The position numbers and the translations under genes were made by a program. This document shows positions 52,267 to 60,272 of a stretch of DNA of 64,000 nt, one piece after another. Source of the stretch: Niastella koreensis GR20-10. GTDB taxonomy: Bacteria; Bacteroidota; Bacteroidia; Chitinophagales; Chitinophagaceae. Below the pieces are notes generated by a model, which made no database searches, had not been told where the DNA came from, and saw nothing but the letters and a program-made list of their open reading frames with translations. Each line of letters starts with the position of its first letter. Positions within the stretch are counted from its first letter, which is position 1. The stretch covers positions 5,282,744 to 5,346,743 of the forward strand of contig NC_016609.1 of assembly GCF_000246855.1 (NCBI RefSeq), read 5' to 3'.

Positions 52267-53568
52267 TTATACCTGCTGTGCCGAATAATGGAACCTTTCA
52301 TAAAAGGCGCGTTCCAGGCTTTCGCGGTGGTTGGGATGCGCTATTTCGATCAGCGCCTTACCGCGTTGTTTTAAATTTTTACCAAACAGGTTAACGGCGC
52401 CAAATTCAGTAACCACCCAGTGAATATGTCCACGCGTGGTAACCACACCTGCGCCCTGTTTTAAAAAAGGTACTATGCGCGACTCGCCTTTTGTGGTAAC
52501 GGAAGGAAGCGCAATGATGGGTTTGCCACCGGGCGACAACGAAGCGCCGCGCATAAAATCCATTTGTCCGCCAATACCCGAGAACTCGTACGTGCCAATG
52601 CTATCGGCGCATACCTGGCCGGTAAGGTCCAGTTCAATGGCGCTGTTGATGGCAGTTGCTTTTGGGTTCTGACGAATAATACTGGTATCGTTCACATAGG
52701 CAATATTCATTACGCGCACCGATGGGTTGTCGTGCACAAAATCGTACAGCTTACGGGTGCCGGCCATAAAACCGGTTACCGTGCGGCCAACATTCAATGC
52801 CTTTTTACTATTATTAATAACCCCGCTTTGAATGAGCGGGATCACGCCATCACTCATCATTTCGGTGTGAATACCGAGGTCTTTATGCCCGGTAAGGTTT
52901 TGCAATACCTGGTCGGGAATAGCGCCAATACCTAATTGTAAAGTGGCGCCATCTTCTACCAGCGCCGCCACGTTCCTTCCTATTTGTTGTACGGCAGTGT
53001 TGACTTTTTCAGAATAGTTGATCTCCGGCAATTCGCTTTCATCCCAAACCATTGCATGTATGTTGTTCATATGCAAAAAGCCATCGCCATGTGTACGGGG
53101 CATGCGGGGATTAACCTGGGCAATTACAATGCGGGCAGTATCCACTGCAGCCCGGGCTATATCAACAGAGGTTCCCAATGAACAAAAGCCATGCAGGTCG
53201 GGCGGCGATACTGTGATAAGCGCCACATCTATAGGCAAAATATTTTCTTTGAACAATTGTGGGATCTGGCTTAAGAACACCGGCACATAATCACCGTTCT
53301 CACTGTTACAAACATCCCGGGTATTGGCAGATACAAACAGGGAATTAAAAAAGAAATGTCCATTGAAATGCGGCTGGTTAAAATCAACATCGCCCATACT
53401 GGTTATGCTTACCAGTTCCACATCTTCCAGTTCTGCATAACGCTGTTGTAAGGCTTTTATCAATGTAACCGGGGTGGCCGCACTGCCATGAATAAATACC
53501 CGGTTGCCGCTTTGGATCAATTGTACAGCCTCGTTGGCTGTTAATCCTGTTCTGTAACTCATATACAT
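52267..53568 (-). CDS. Acetyl-CoA hydrolase/transferase-family CoA transferase
   Basis: The protein has 433 residues. It has the family I CoA-transferase marks of the Cat1/AbfT group: SPPDLHGFCSLGTSVDIARA (about 121-140), the GIGAIPD loop (213-219), and the catalytic Glu in LGIHTEMMSDG (E236). FGAVNLFGKNLKQRGKALIEIAHP is the usual C-terminal block. Likely reactions are transfer of CoA between acyl-CoA and acetate (for example succinyl-CoA:acetate or 4-hydroxybutyrate CoA-transferase). Specificity is not readable. The start ATG overlaps the stop of the YceI gene (TAATG). Confidence 0.9.
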   Translation of the reverse strand: MYMSYRTGLTANEAVQLIQSGNRVFIHGSAATPVTLIKALQQRYAELEDVELVSITSMGDVDFNQPHFNGHFFFNSLFVSANTRDVCNSENGDYVPVFLSQIPQLFKENILPIDVALITVSPPDLHGFCSLGTSVDIARAAVDTARIVIAQVNPRMPRTHGDGFLHMNNIHAMVWDESELPEINYSEKVNTAVQQIGRNVAALVEDGATLQLGIGAIPDQVLQNLTGHKDLGIHTEMMSDGVIPLIQSGVINNSKKALNVGRTVTGFMAGTRKLYDFVHDNPSVRVMNIAYVNDTSIIRQNPKATAINSAIELDLTGQVCADSIGTYEFSGIGGQMDFMRGASLSPGGKPIIALPSVTTKGESRIVPFLKQGAGVVTTRGHIHWVVTEFGAVNLFGKNLKQRGKALIEIAHPNHRESLERAFYERFHYSAQQV

Positions 53569-54149
53569 TATTTTAATAAACGCAATGCCAGCATGAAGTT
53601 CACATCTATCTGCTGTTCAACTTTTACCAGGCCGGCCATTTTGCGTGGGGGTGTTAATTCAAAATCAGAGAATAATACCTGCTGTTTGCCATACAGGCGC
53701 AGGTTGCTGTCATCAATAGGTTGTACGGTATAATCTACATCAAGGATCCGGGTTACACCTGCCAGGCTGATTGCCACTTTACCTTTTACATGGGGAACAT
53801 TGCTGGTGAAATTACCAATGCTCAGCAAAGATATTTTCATTAAAGGACATTCTTTTGATTTCAGCGCTTTCAGCACGTCTTTGTTCATATAAGATTGCTG
53901 GCATTCAAAACCATTTACATCAATGCTAAGACCGCCTTTTACGCCCAGGATGGCTTTGGAAGCGTCTTCCCGGCAAAAACAAAGGGTATCGGGACGCAGG
54001 TAACTGGTTATGCCGCAACGGAAATTGCTGATGTTCGTTCTGCCCTCAAAATACAGGTTACTTTCTTTTTCAATCAACCACTTTTCTTTCAGCATGGTGT
54101 GGGGTGGCCAGCAAAATGAGGCAAGCAGAAGAATTATTAGAAATTTCAT
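53568..54149 (-). CDS. YceI-family protein (first copy)
   Basis: The protein has 193 residues. A signal-like N-terminus (MKFLIILLLASFCWPP) is followed by a YceI-like lipocalin core: EKESNLYFEGRTNISNFRCGI, KSKECPLMKISLLSIGNF, VKGKVAISLAGVTRILDVDYTVQ, and FSDFELTPPRKMAGLVKVEQQIDVNFML at the end. YceI proteins bind isoprenoid or other hydrophobic molecules in the periplasm. Translation is likely coupled to the CoA-transferase gene by the 1-bp overlap. Confidence 0.8.
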   Translation of the reverse strand: MKFLIILLLASFCWPPHTMLKEKWLIEKESNLYFEGRTNISNFRCGITSYLRPDTLCFCREDASKAILGVKGGLSIDVNGFECQQSYMNKDVLKALKSKECPLMKISLLSIGNFTSNVPHVKGKVAISLAGVTRILDVDYTVQPIDDSNLRLYGKQQVLFSDFELTPPRKMAGLVKVEQQIDVNFMLALRLLK

Positions 54150-54187
54150 AACCCAGTTTTTAGACTAACCATTTTGTTTTGAAAGAA

Positions 54188-54221
54188 AAAAGCCAGGTGA
54201 AGGTCCGGATACCTGGCTTTT
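54188..54221. terminator. Terminator after the porin-like gene
   Basis: AAAAGCCAGGT (54188-54198) pairs perfectly with ACCTGGCTTTT (54211-54221). On the minus strand the stem is followed by TTTTTTC. It lies 30 bp after the stop at 54252 and separates the porin from YceI. Confidence 0.85.
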
Positions 54222-54251
54222 GCTCTCCCTTAAGACGTGGTTGTGAGGTAG

Positions 54252-55601
54252 CTAGAACCCGACAACAGCTTCAACTACATATCCATTGAATTTGCCTGAG
54301 CTGCGATAATCGCTTACAGGAAACTTATTGTATTTCTGGATCACATACTCGCCTTTCAACAACACATTTTTGGTAACAAACCAGCCGCCAGCTGCTGCAA
54401 ACCGGTCGATGTTGATGTCGTTTGCCATACCAGCCAACCGGCCTGTAAGATAATTGTATCTAACCCCTACAAACAGGTTTTCCTGGTGGCAGAAACGATA
54501 CACTACATCACCTGCATACTGCTGCATCAACCGTACTGCAGTTTCGTTTTTGGAGCGCCCCTGTGCATTTTCATAGGTACCAAACAATTCAAGCCCCTGT
54601 ACTTTCAAAAACCCGTTTATCATGTAGGCATCTACTTTTTTAGTGAACCCGGGGTTCAACCTGCCCGAAAAGGCAATGGAAGTTGAAGCGGGCAGCGCAG
54701 CACCTGCAGGTACATTTTCCATTACGTTCTGGTAATTACTGCCGGCGCGGTCGCCACCATACAGGGTTAAACCACTGGCGGAAGAATTACTGTTGTGATA
54801 CAGGCTACCTGATAACCGTACCCGCACTACATCGCCTATTTTTTTATCAATACCACCTTTCACAATGATGGAAGGATTGCGTTTTACGTTATCATCAACA
54901 GGCGATTTAATGGCCGAGTCAACATTACCTTTGATCATCCCATTGGTAACGCCCAACATGCCAAACAGCCCATTTTTCTGTACATATACTTCACCGCCTA
55001 TTTCTGTTGCATAACCATCCATGATGTAACTTTCCATAAACGGATTGTACAGGGTTTGGCCTCCATCGGAACGGCGGAAGTGCGCATCGCCATAGTTCAC
55101 TTCCATGTGACCTACTTTAATAGTTGTTACTTTCATCAGGTTGTCCCAGAATTTTCCATTGAACGGCAGTTTATCAAACTGAATGTACCCGCCTTTTACC
55201 CAGGCTTCGTTGTGGTGACGGGTAGAGAGATAAGTTGTTACATTTAACCGGATGCCTTCAGCCAGTTGAACATCTATGTTCAGGTTAGCCATGGCGGTCA
55301 TAAAGCCAGGGGCCAGCGGATACAGCTTGTTGGAGCCTTCATAATTGGAAGCGCCCGGGTTTTCGTGTTTCAGGTTCTGATACTGTTGGGTGAATCCAGC
55401 GCCAAGTCTTATCCGCATACCATCGTAAGGAATAAGATTGTCTTTACTGGTTTCAAATACATTGATGCCTGATTTATCGTATGGGCGCCAGTAAGCAGGG
55501 CGGCCATAGGAGAATTTTTCGTCCTGCGCAAAAATTACAGCGGGCAGAACCAGTAATAACAACATTACTATAATTGTGTTGCTTAAATAAAAGCGTCTCA
55601 T
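54252..55601 (-). CDS. Porin-like outer-membrane beta-barrel protein
   Basis: The protein has 449 residues with a signal peptide (core VMLLLLVLPAVIFAQ). Alternating amphipathic strands and aromatic ends are seen throughout, for example GMRIRLGAGFTQQYQNL, IRLNVTTYLSTRHHNEAWVKGGYIQF, VRVRLSGSLYHNSNSS, LFVGVRYNYLTGRL and the last strand GYVVEAVVGF. No plug or TonB box is present. This suggests a phosphate-selective-porin-like or general porin fold. The exact family was not recognised. It lies between two YceI genes. Confidence 0.7.
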   Translation of the reverse strand: MRRFYLSNTIIVMLLLLVLPAVIFAQDEKFSYGRPAYWRPYDKSGINVFETSKDNLIPYDGMRIRLGAGFTQQYQNLKHENPGASNYEGSNKLYPLAPGFMTAMANLNIDVQLAEGIRLNVTTYLSTRHHNEAWVKGGYIQFDKLPFNGKFWDNLMKVTTIKVGHMEVNYGDAHFRRSDGGQTLYNPFMESYIMDGYATEIGGEVYVQKNGLFGMLGVTNGMIKGNVDSAIKSPVDDNVKRNPSIIVKGGIDKKIGDVVRVRLSGSLYHNSNSSASGLTLYGGDRAGSNYQNVMENVPAGAALPASTSIAFSGRLNPGFTKKVDAYMINGFLKVQGLELFGTYENAQGRSKNETAVRLMQQYAGDVVYRFCHQENLFVGVRYNYLTGRLAGMANDINIDRFAAAGGWFVTKNVLLKGEYVIQKYNKFPVSDYRSSGKFNGYVVEAVVGF

Positions 55602-55658
55602 AAAAAGTATATTTTAAATTGTTTTGGAGAAGATAGTTAAATGGCCGGTTTCAAAGAT

Positions 55659-56246
55659 TTAGATGGATTTTAAAAGCAGGTCGAATTTTACATTTACAAA
55701 TTCACCGGTTTTAATAGCGCCCAGCATCAAAGAAGGTGGTTCTACGTTATAGTCGGTCATTTTTATTTTGTAAGCGCCGGTGTAACTGATGGTTTTATCG
55801 GCATTCATAGTGCCATTGGCGGTAAGCACCACATCTTTGGTAACACCCGAAATGGTAAGCCGGCCCTTAGCCGTTAAGAGATAACCCACCGTACCAACAG
55901 GCTTTACAGTTACTGATGAAGCGGTAAAACTAATGTTGCTGTATTTGGCGGTATTGAGGGCTTTGTAAGTGTTTTTATCCATGCCGGAGTGTTCGCTCTT
56001 CAGGCTTTCGGCAGGCACCGTAAAGTTGATGAACGATACCCCGTTCAGGGCGCCATCTTTGGTAATATCAAACAGGCTGGAGCAATATCCTTTATCGGAT
56101 TTCATATCCCAGTCGTGGATATTCGAGGTTCCTTCAATAATCAGTTTTACCCCGCCGACAGACTGGTATTTAGTTTGAGCATGAGCGAGGGAACAAGCGA
56201 AAACTATTAAGGTGAAAATAAGCAGCTTGCGTGATGAGGTTTTCAT
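55659..56246 (-). CDS. YceI-family periplasmic protein (second copy)
   Basis: The protein is about 195 residues from the ATG at 56246, which starts the signal peptide MKTSSRKLLIFTLIVFACSLAHAQ. The frame is open to 56282, but that extension overlaps the promoter -7 at 56280. The YceI pattern is clear: LIIEGTSNIHDWDMKSDKG, INFTVPAESLKSEHSGMDKNTYKALNTAKYSNISFTASSV, LTISGVTKDVVLTANGTMN and YKIKMTDYNVEPPSLMLGAIKTGEFVNVKFDLLL. It is better conserved than the 53568 copy. It leads the YceI-porin-YceI-CoA-transferase series. Confidence 0.9.
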   Translation of the reverse strand: MKTSSRKLLIFTLIVFACSLAHAQTKYQSVGGVKLIIEGTSNIHDWDMKSDKGYCSSLFDITKDGALNGVSFINFTVPAESLKSEHSGMDKNTYKALNTAKYSNISFTASSVTVKPVGTVGYLLTAKGRLTISGVTKDVVLTANGTMNADKTISYTGAYKIKMTDYNVEPPSLMLGAIKTGEFVNVKFDLLLKSI

Positions 56247-56279
56247 TGTAATAAGTTTTGTAGGTGAACGATTGCACCA

Positions 56280-56287
56280 CAAAACTA
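56280..56287 (-). promoter_or_regulatory. Bacteroidota-type promoter -7 element upstream of yceI
   Basis: The minus strand reads TAGTTTTG, an exact TAnnTTTG, 34 bp before the ATG at 56246, predicting a leader of about 27 nt. No clear -33 element was found. Confidence 0.5.
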
Positions 56288-56344
56288 TCTTACGGCTGCT
56301 GCCAGGCGAATGACCTGTGAATGGGGGGTAGATGATAAATATCA

Positions 56345-56376
56345 GGCAGGGGGGTGTTTCAAGTCACCTCCCTGCC
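56345..56376 (-). terminator. Hairpin after the aldo/keto reductase gene
   Basis: GGCAGGGGGGTG (56345-56356) pairs with CACCTCCCTGCC (56365-56376) with one mismatch. It lies 8 bp after the stop at 56384. The T content after it on the minus strand is low, so it is a weaker terminator than others here. Confidence 0.6.
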
Positions 56377-56383
56377 CGACCGG

Positions 56384-57253
56384 TTATGCACTAACGCTTT
56401 CCAGTTCGTCCATTTCTTCGGGGGTGAGCAGGAGGTCTGCCGCCTTTACATTTTCCCGGACATGGCTCACTTTTGAAGTACCGGGGATCAATAAAATGTT
56501 GGGCTCGTGGTGATACAGCCAGCTTAAGGCTACCTGTTGGGCAGTAGCGTTATGCCTTTCAGCCACTTCATCCAGCTTTTGTATCAAACTTATGTTCCCG
56601 GCATTGATGGGGTTCCAGGGAATGAAGGCAATATCATTCTCTTTGCAGAACTGCAGCTCGGGTTCCCAGTCGCGCACCACAATGCTGTACTTGTTTTGAA
56701 GCGATACAACCGGGAAGTACTCCTGCGCTTTTTTCACACTGGCAATGTTTACTTCAGAAAGACCAATGTGTTTTATCAGTCCTTCCTGTTGCGCCTTTTG
56801 CAAAAAGGTGAGGGTGTTTTCGTATGGGACCCGGGGATCGATCCTGTGTAACTGGTACAGATCGATGCGATCCAGCTTCAGGCGTTTCAAACTGCCTTCC
56901 AGTACTTTCTTCAAATGATCGGGATGAGCGTTGATGTGCCATTGATCGGGACCGGTGCGTTCAAACCCGCCCTTTGTTGCAATAACCATTCCGGCGGGAT
57001 ATGGATACAACGCTTCGGCAATTAATTCTTCCGATACGTTTGGCCCGTAACTATCGGCCGTATCAATGAAATTTATTCCCAGGCCAGGCAGGGCCTGTAA
57101 TACGCGAATGGCTTCGTCTTTGTCTTTTGGCGGGCCCCAGATGCCTTTGCCGGTAATGCGCATGGCGCCATACCCCATTCTATTCACGGTAAGGTCATTA
57201 CCGATTTTGAAGGTTTTGTTTGTAGCTTGTTGCATATTGATTGAGTGTTTCAT
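56384..57253 (-). CDS. Aldo/keto reductase
   Basis: The protein has 289 residues. The AKR catalytic tetrad is visible as D64 and Y69 (INFIDTADSYG), K94 (VIATKGG) and H136 (LYQLHRID). The barrel continues with IGLSEVNIASVKKA, VSLQNKYSIVVRD and the NADPH-binding end IPGTSKVSHVRENVKA. The family reduces aldehydes and ketones with NADPH. Substrate unknown. Starts at 57253 or the ATG at 57235 are both possible; both precede the conserved region. It is cytoplasmic and stands alone. Confidence 0.93.
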   Translation of the reverse strand: MKHSINMQQATNKTFKIGNDLTVNRMGYGAMRITGKGIWGPPKDKDEAIRVLQALPGLGINFIDTADSYGPNVSEELIAEALYPYPAGMVIATKGGFERTGPDQWHINAHPDHLKKVLEGSLKRLKLDRIDLYQLHRIDPRVPYENTLTFLQKAQQEGLIKHIGLSEVNIASVKKAQEYFPVVSLQNKYSIVVRDWEPELQFCKENDIAFIPWNPINAGNISLIQKLDEVAERHNATAQQVALSWLYHHEPNILLIPGTSKVSHVRENVKAADLLLTPEEMDELESVSA

Positions 57254-57362
57254 CGCTCAACACGCCAGTTTGAATTTTGTTTCATCACTCCTGCTTCAAC
57301 CGGGCCCGGCGTTTTGCCCAATCCTGCAACACCTCCTTCCGCCATTTCTTTATTGTAATTAT

Positions 57363-57409
57363 AAAAAAGACCATCCATCCCGGCTCAGCCGAAACGAACA
57401 GTCCTTTTT
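57363..57409 (-). terminator. Intrinsic terminator after the ScyD/ScyE-like gene
   Basis: On the minus strand AAAAAGGACTGTTCG pairs over its whole length, with several G-U pairs, with the segment ending GGATGGTCTTTTTT. An inner CGGCT/AGCCG stem stacks on it and a T run closes it. It lies about 20 bp after the stop at 57428. Confidence 0.75.
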
Positions 57410-57427
57410 CAAACTCCCGCATACTTA

Positions 57428-58576
57428 TTATTTAACCAGGTCGTGCCAGTTGAGATGGTGGTCGCGGTCGCAATCGATCTTTATTTTCAGGATCTGACCG
57501 CCTCCTTTTGCCGGCGGCCCAAAGCCCCAGTTGGAAACGTACAGGTTACCATCGGGGCCATACTCCAATGCAGTAGGCAGGTTTAAACCGGTAACCAGTG
57601 TGCGCCGGTTTCCTGCAGCATCGATGCGGATAATATCACCTGTGCCCGGAGTGGGTTGGGCATTGCCTGTGGTATTTTCCAAAACATACATCCCGCCTGC
57701 TTTGTCAAAAGCAACACCCAAAACGGCGCTGAATCCCTTTTCAACTATACTGATGTGACCGGTTGGTGTTACCTTATATACATTACTAATTCCGGTGAAC
57801 GGGAAAACACCCAGGTTGCCAACATAAAAATTACCATCATGCCAGGCAAGTGCTGTGGGCACTATATGTCCCTGGCTGGCTGAAATATCGATCAGGCGAT
57901 CGATCTTTCCGCTGGTGTTTACTTTCACGATCTCGCCATGATTGGGCTCCAGTGCATACAAACTGCCATCTACACTCACCATTCCATACCAGGTGCCATC
58001 CGGTTCAAAATCGTCTTCTTCGGGTTTGGCCACCGGATGTCCCATTTGCCATTCGCTGAGATTGGCAATGAGGTCCCAGTCTTTATTGCTTTTTACTTTT
58101 ACAATTCCATTGGGTATATCTTTCACCCCATGCGAACAACCCGCACCAGCCAACACGCCATACAGCGTATTGCCAATAAACGCTACATCACCTACTCCAC
58201 TAACAAGGCTGCCAAGGGCGGGCGCTGTTTGGCTGGATGGTAATTTTTCAGCCACCGTGGTGATCTTTCCATTCTTATCTATTTTCAAAATGCGGGCGCC
58301 GGTTTTACTACCCCTGTATGGCCCCACAGGTGGTACCACCTGGGTACATTTGGTAGAATCGTTTCCGCCAATACCGCCTTCCGCTACATACAGGTTACCA
58401 TCGGAATCAAATGTCAGTCCACGCGGATTATTCAATCCTGTAGCAAAAACCGAAACAGATGCCATCATGTCATCCTGTTTGCAATCGCAGAACTTGCCGA
58501 TGTCCTTACGGCATGACTCAAAAGAAAGAACAACAATAAGGACATAACCTGAAAGTAAAATTCTTCTTTTTGCCAT
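57428..58576 (-). CDS. ScyD/ScyE-type beta-propeller lipoprotein
   Basis: The protein has 382 residues with a signal ending near Cys22 (SFESC), possibly lipidated. The body matches the ScyD/ScyE-type secreted propeller: VSVFATGLNNPRGLTFDSDGNLYVAEGG, RILKIDKNGKITTVAEKLPS, FEPDGTWYGMVSVDGSLYALEPNHGEIVKV, and the closing ALEYGPDGNLYVSNWGFG. The family was named after the cyanobacterial scytonemin cluster, but most members are of unknown function and no scytonemin genes are here. An AAAGGAGGC Shine-Dalgarno-like sequence precedes the ATG, unusual for the Bacteroidota. Confidence 0.85.
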   Translation of the reverse strand: MAKRRILLSGYVLIVVLSFESCRKDIGKFCDCKQDDMMASVSVFATGLNNPRGLTFDSDGNLYVAEGGIGGNDSTKCTQVVPPVGPYRGSKTGARILKIDKNGKITTVAEKLPSSQTAPALGSLVSGVGDVAFIGNTLYGVLAGAGCSHGVKDIPNGIVKVKSNKDWDLIANLSEWQMGHPVAKPEEDDFEPDGTWYGMVSVDGSLYALEPNHGEIVKVNTSGKIDRLIDISASQGHIVPTALAWHDGNFYVGNLGVFPFTGISNVYKVTPTGHISIVEKGFSAVLGVAFDKAGGMYVLENTTGNAQPTPGTGDIIRIDAAGNRRTLVTGLNLPTALEYGPDGNLYVSNWGFGPPAKGGGQILKIKIDCDRDHHLNWHDLVK

Positions 58577-58754
58577 AAACGCCTCCTTTATATTTAGTGA
58601 TGAAAAGCAGCGCCATCAACGTTCAGGAAGGACAGGCACAATTTTCGACGGGAAGGAAATTATTGTATTACCTGCCGCAAATATTTCGCCAAAGGCAACA
58701 AAAAAAAGTTGATTGTCATTAGCATCATATGTCAATACGTAGTGTAGTCCTTTT

Positions 58755-58913
58755 TTATGCAGATGGCCGTTTTACCGGTAATACAATTTCGAACACTGCG
58801 CCTCCGTTCTCTCCCGATTTCGCGGTAATGGCGCCGCCGTGCCGTTCTACTATTTTTTTGCAAAGTGAAAGGCCCAACCCTGCGCCTTCATATTTATCTT
58901 TTGAATGCAACCG
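58755..58913 (-). pseudogene. Histidine-kinase remnant (C-terminal ATPase end only)
   Basis: The minus strand translates to RLHSKDKYEGAGLGLSLC, then KKIVERHGGAITAKSGENG and GAVFEIVLPVKRPSA, then a stop at 58755-58757. This is the G2-box end of a bacteriophytochrome-like or PAS-type sensor kinase ATPase domain (usually RLHS-D-YEGTGIGLAIC-KIVERHGG). Upstream, up to about 58980, traces such as IFGSFEI appear in another frame, so the region has decayed by frameshift. Everything N-terminal (sensor, His box, N box) is missing. It is a degraded gene copy in a 437-bp gap otherwise without genes. Confidence 0.85.
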
Positions 58914-59013
58914 GCATATAACGTATTTCAAAACTGCCGAAAATCAATTGTAATGGTGGAAATAACTCGTCATATTCTATCCGGGACGAGAGCTGGAATA
59001 ATATTTGATTTGT

Positions 59014-59991
59014 TCAATAATGCGCTATCAATGAAGAATCCCGGTGATAGAAATAAATAACCGGCTGCTGTTTTCTGCTAACTTCCGAACTGGTAAAATA
59101 ACCCCGCCGGTCAGGTGAAAAACAAATGGCTTCCCCTTGCGGTTCCTTTTTTGCCGGCGTTATTTGTTGAGGTGGTCTTTTCAATGCATCTGCTACAGAT
59201 TCTCCCGCGGTACGTTTCCAGTACCAGTAATAATCTTCGTTGCGCAGTAAGATCTCAAGGCCGTTGGCGGAAATGTTGCCGCTTGTTACCAGGTGGAAGG
59301 GCAACGTTATTACCGGTTCAAGCATAATTTTGTGCCGGGTATCCTGAGGAAAGGAAGCTACGTAAACATTACTGCTGTCATCTTCCTTTGTAACTATATA
59401 CAGATCGCGGGTTAGCGGATCGATAAGAATGGTTTCTGCATTCCGTGGCCCATCGGGGTATTGCAGGGTAATGGTTTCGGCATTATTTATTGTTCGCTTC
59501 ACAGGAAACGCAGCCGTTGTAAGGTCCGGTTCCGGAAAACGATAAATGCGTATTCTGCCATGCCAGGCGTGATTGTCGCCAATATCGGCAACATAAATAT
59601 AACTATGGTCAGCCATTGGACCCGGACCAAGCGCTATATCTTCCCAGTCGCGGTTGTCGCTTCCACAAATGACCAATCTTCCCAAATCCTGCCCGGTAGT
59701 ATTGGTTAAATAAATGCAATTAGGATGACCATTATCCTGGTTTAAATACAGGAGATCTTTATACTGAAGACTTGCGGCAATACCGGAGATCTCAACCAGG
59801 TTTTTTCGTTTTAATGGTATTACCAGTGGACTACTGCTGAATTCGTTGGAGGTACCGGGTAGATCTTTGCTATAATTTGCACGCTCACCGGGCACTCTTT
59901 GGGAACGGGAGCCGGAAACACAGGCATGCAGGGCAACAAGCAACGAGGTGCACAATAATGGATTGATAAAATATTGCCAACATGCTTTCAT
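59014..59991 (-). CDS. Propeller-like lipoprotein, paralogue of the 6406 gene product
   Basis: The protein is about 325 residues from the ATG at 59991 (start at 60009 also possible). The lipobox LLVALHAC gives Cys24. The landmarks shared with the 6406 lipoprotein are DNGHPNCIYL, DNRDWEDIALG, YIYVADIGDNHAWHGRIRIYRF, AETILIDPLTRDLYIVTKEDDSSNVY and GEAICFSPDRRGYF. They define a propeller-like fold with an Asp-Trp-Glu block. Function is unknown. It lacks a neighbouring TonB receptor, unlike its paralogue. A run of 9-nt repeats lies upstream (60181-60262). Confidence 0.7.
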   Translation of the reverse strand: MKACWQYFINPLLCTSLLVALHACVSGSRSQRVPGERANYSKDLPGTSNEFSSSPLVIPLKRKNLVEISGIAASLQYKDLLYLNQDNGHPNCIYLTNTTGQDLGRLVICGSDNRDWEDIALGPGPMADHSYIYVADIGDNHAWHGRIRIYRFPEPDLTTAAFPVKRTINNAETITLQYPDGPRNAETILIDPLTRDLYIVTKEDDSSNVYVASFPQDTRHKIMLEPVITLPFHLVTSGNISANGLEILLRNEDYYWYWKRTAGESVADALKRPPQQITPAKKEPQGEAICFSPDRRGYFTSSEVSRKQQPVIYFYHRDSSLIAHY

Positions 59992-60116
59992 ACGATTTCC
60001 AGCCTCCACACTTATTCATTTAAAAAGGATATGCCAAACCTCGGCATTTCGCGTTAAAAGGCTGTGAAGGGGGTATTACCTGCAGGTTAAATCAGCCAGG
60101 TTTTACGGTGAATCGA

Positions 60117-60150
60117 GCCTCCCCCGGCTCTCCGCCAGCTTGCGGAAGGG
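60117..60150. repeat. Palindrome-like dispersed element
   Basis: TCCGCCAGCTTGCGGA (60131-60146) is one base away from the perfect palindrome TCCGCCAGCTGGCGGA found at 61035-61050. It is framed by CCCCC (60121-60125) and GGGGG (60148-60152) arms, forming a strong hairpin. It lies in the gap between the lipoprotein and DUF1345 genes. Confidence 0.65.
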
Positions 60151-60180
60151 GGAGTTTGGCAACCTCGCGATTAAATTCAA

Positions 60181-60262
60181 CTTGTCAACCTGTCAACTTT
60201 CTTTCCTTTATCAACTCTGTCAACCCTGTCAACGCTGTCAACTTCCTGGTTAACTTGTCAAC
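60181..60262. repeat. Degenerate tandem repeat, TGTCAACn type
   Basis: The motif TGTCAAC appears six times (60183, 60191, 60218, 60227, 60236, 60255), with related TCAAC units between. Spacing is 9 nt over the three central copies. It fills most of the gap to the DUF1345 gene. The period differs from the heptads elsewhere in the window. Confidence 0.8.
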
Positions 60263-60272
60263 TCAATCAACT

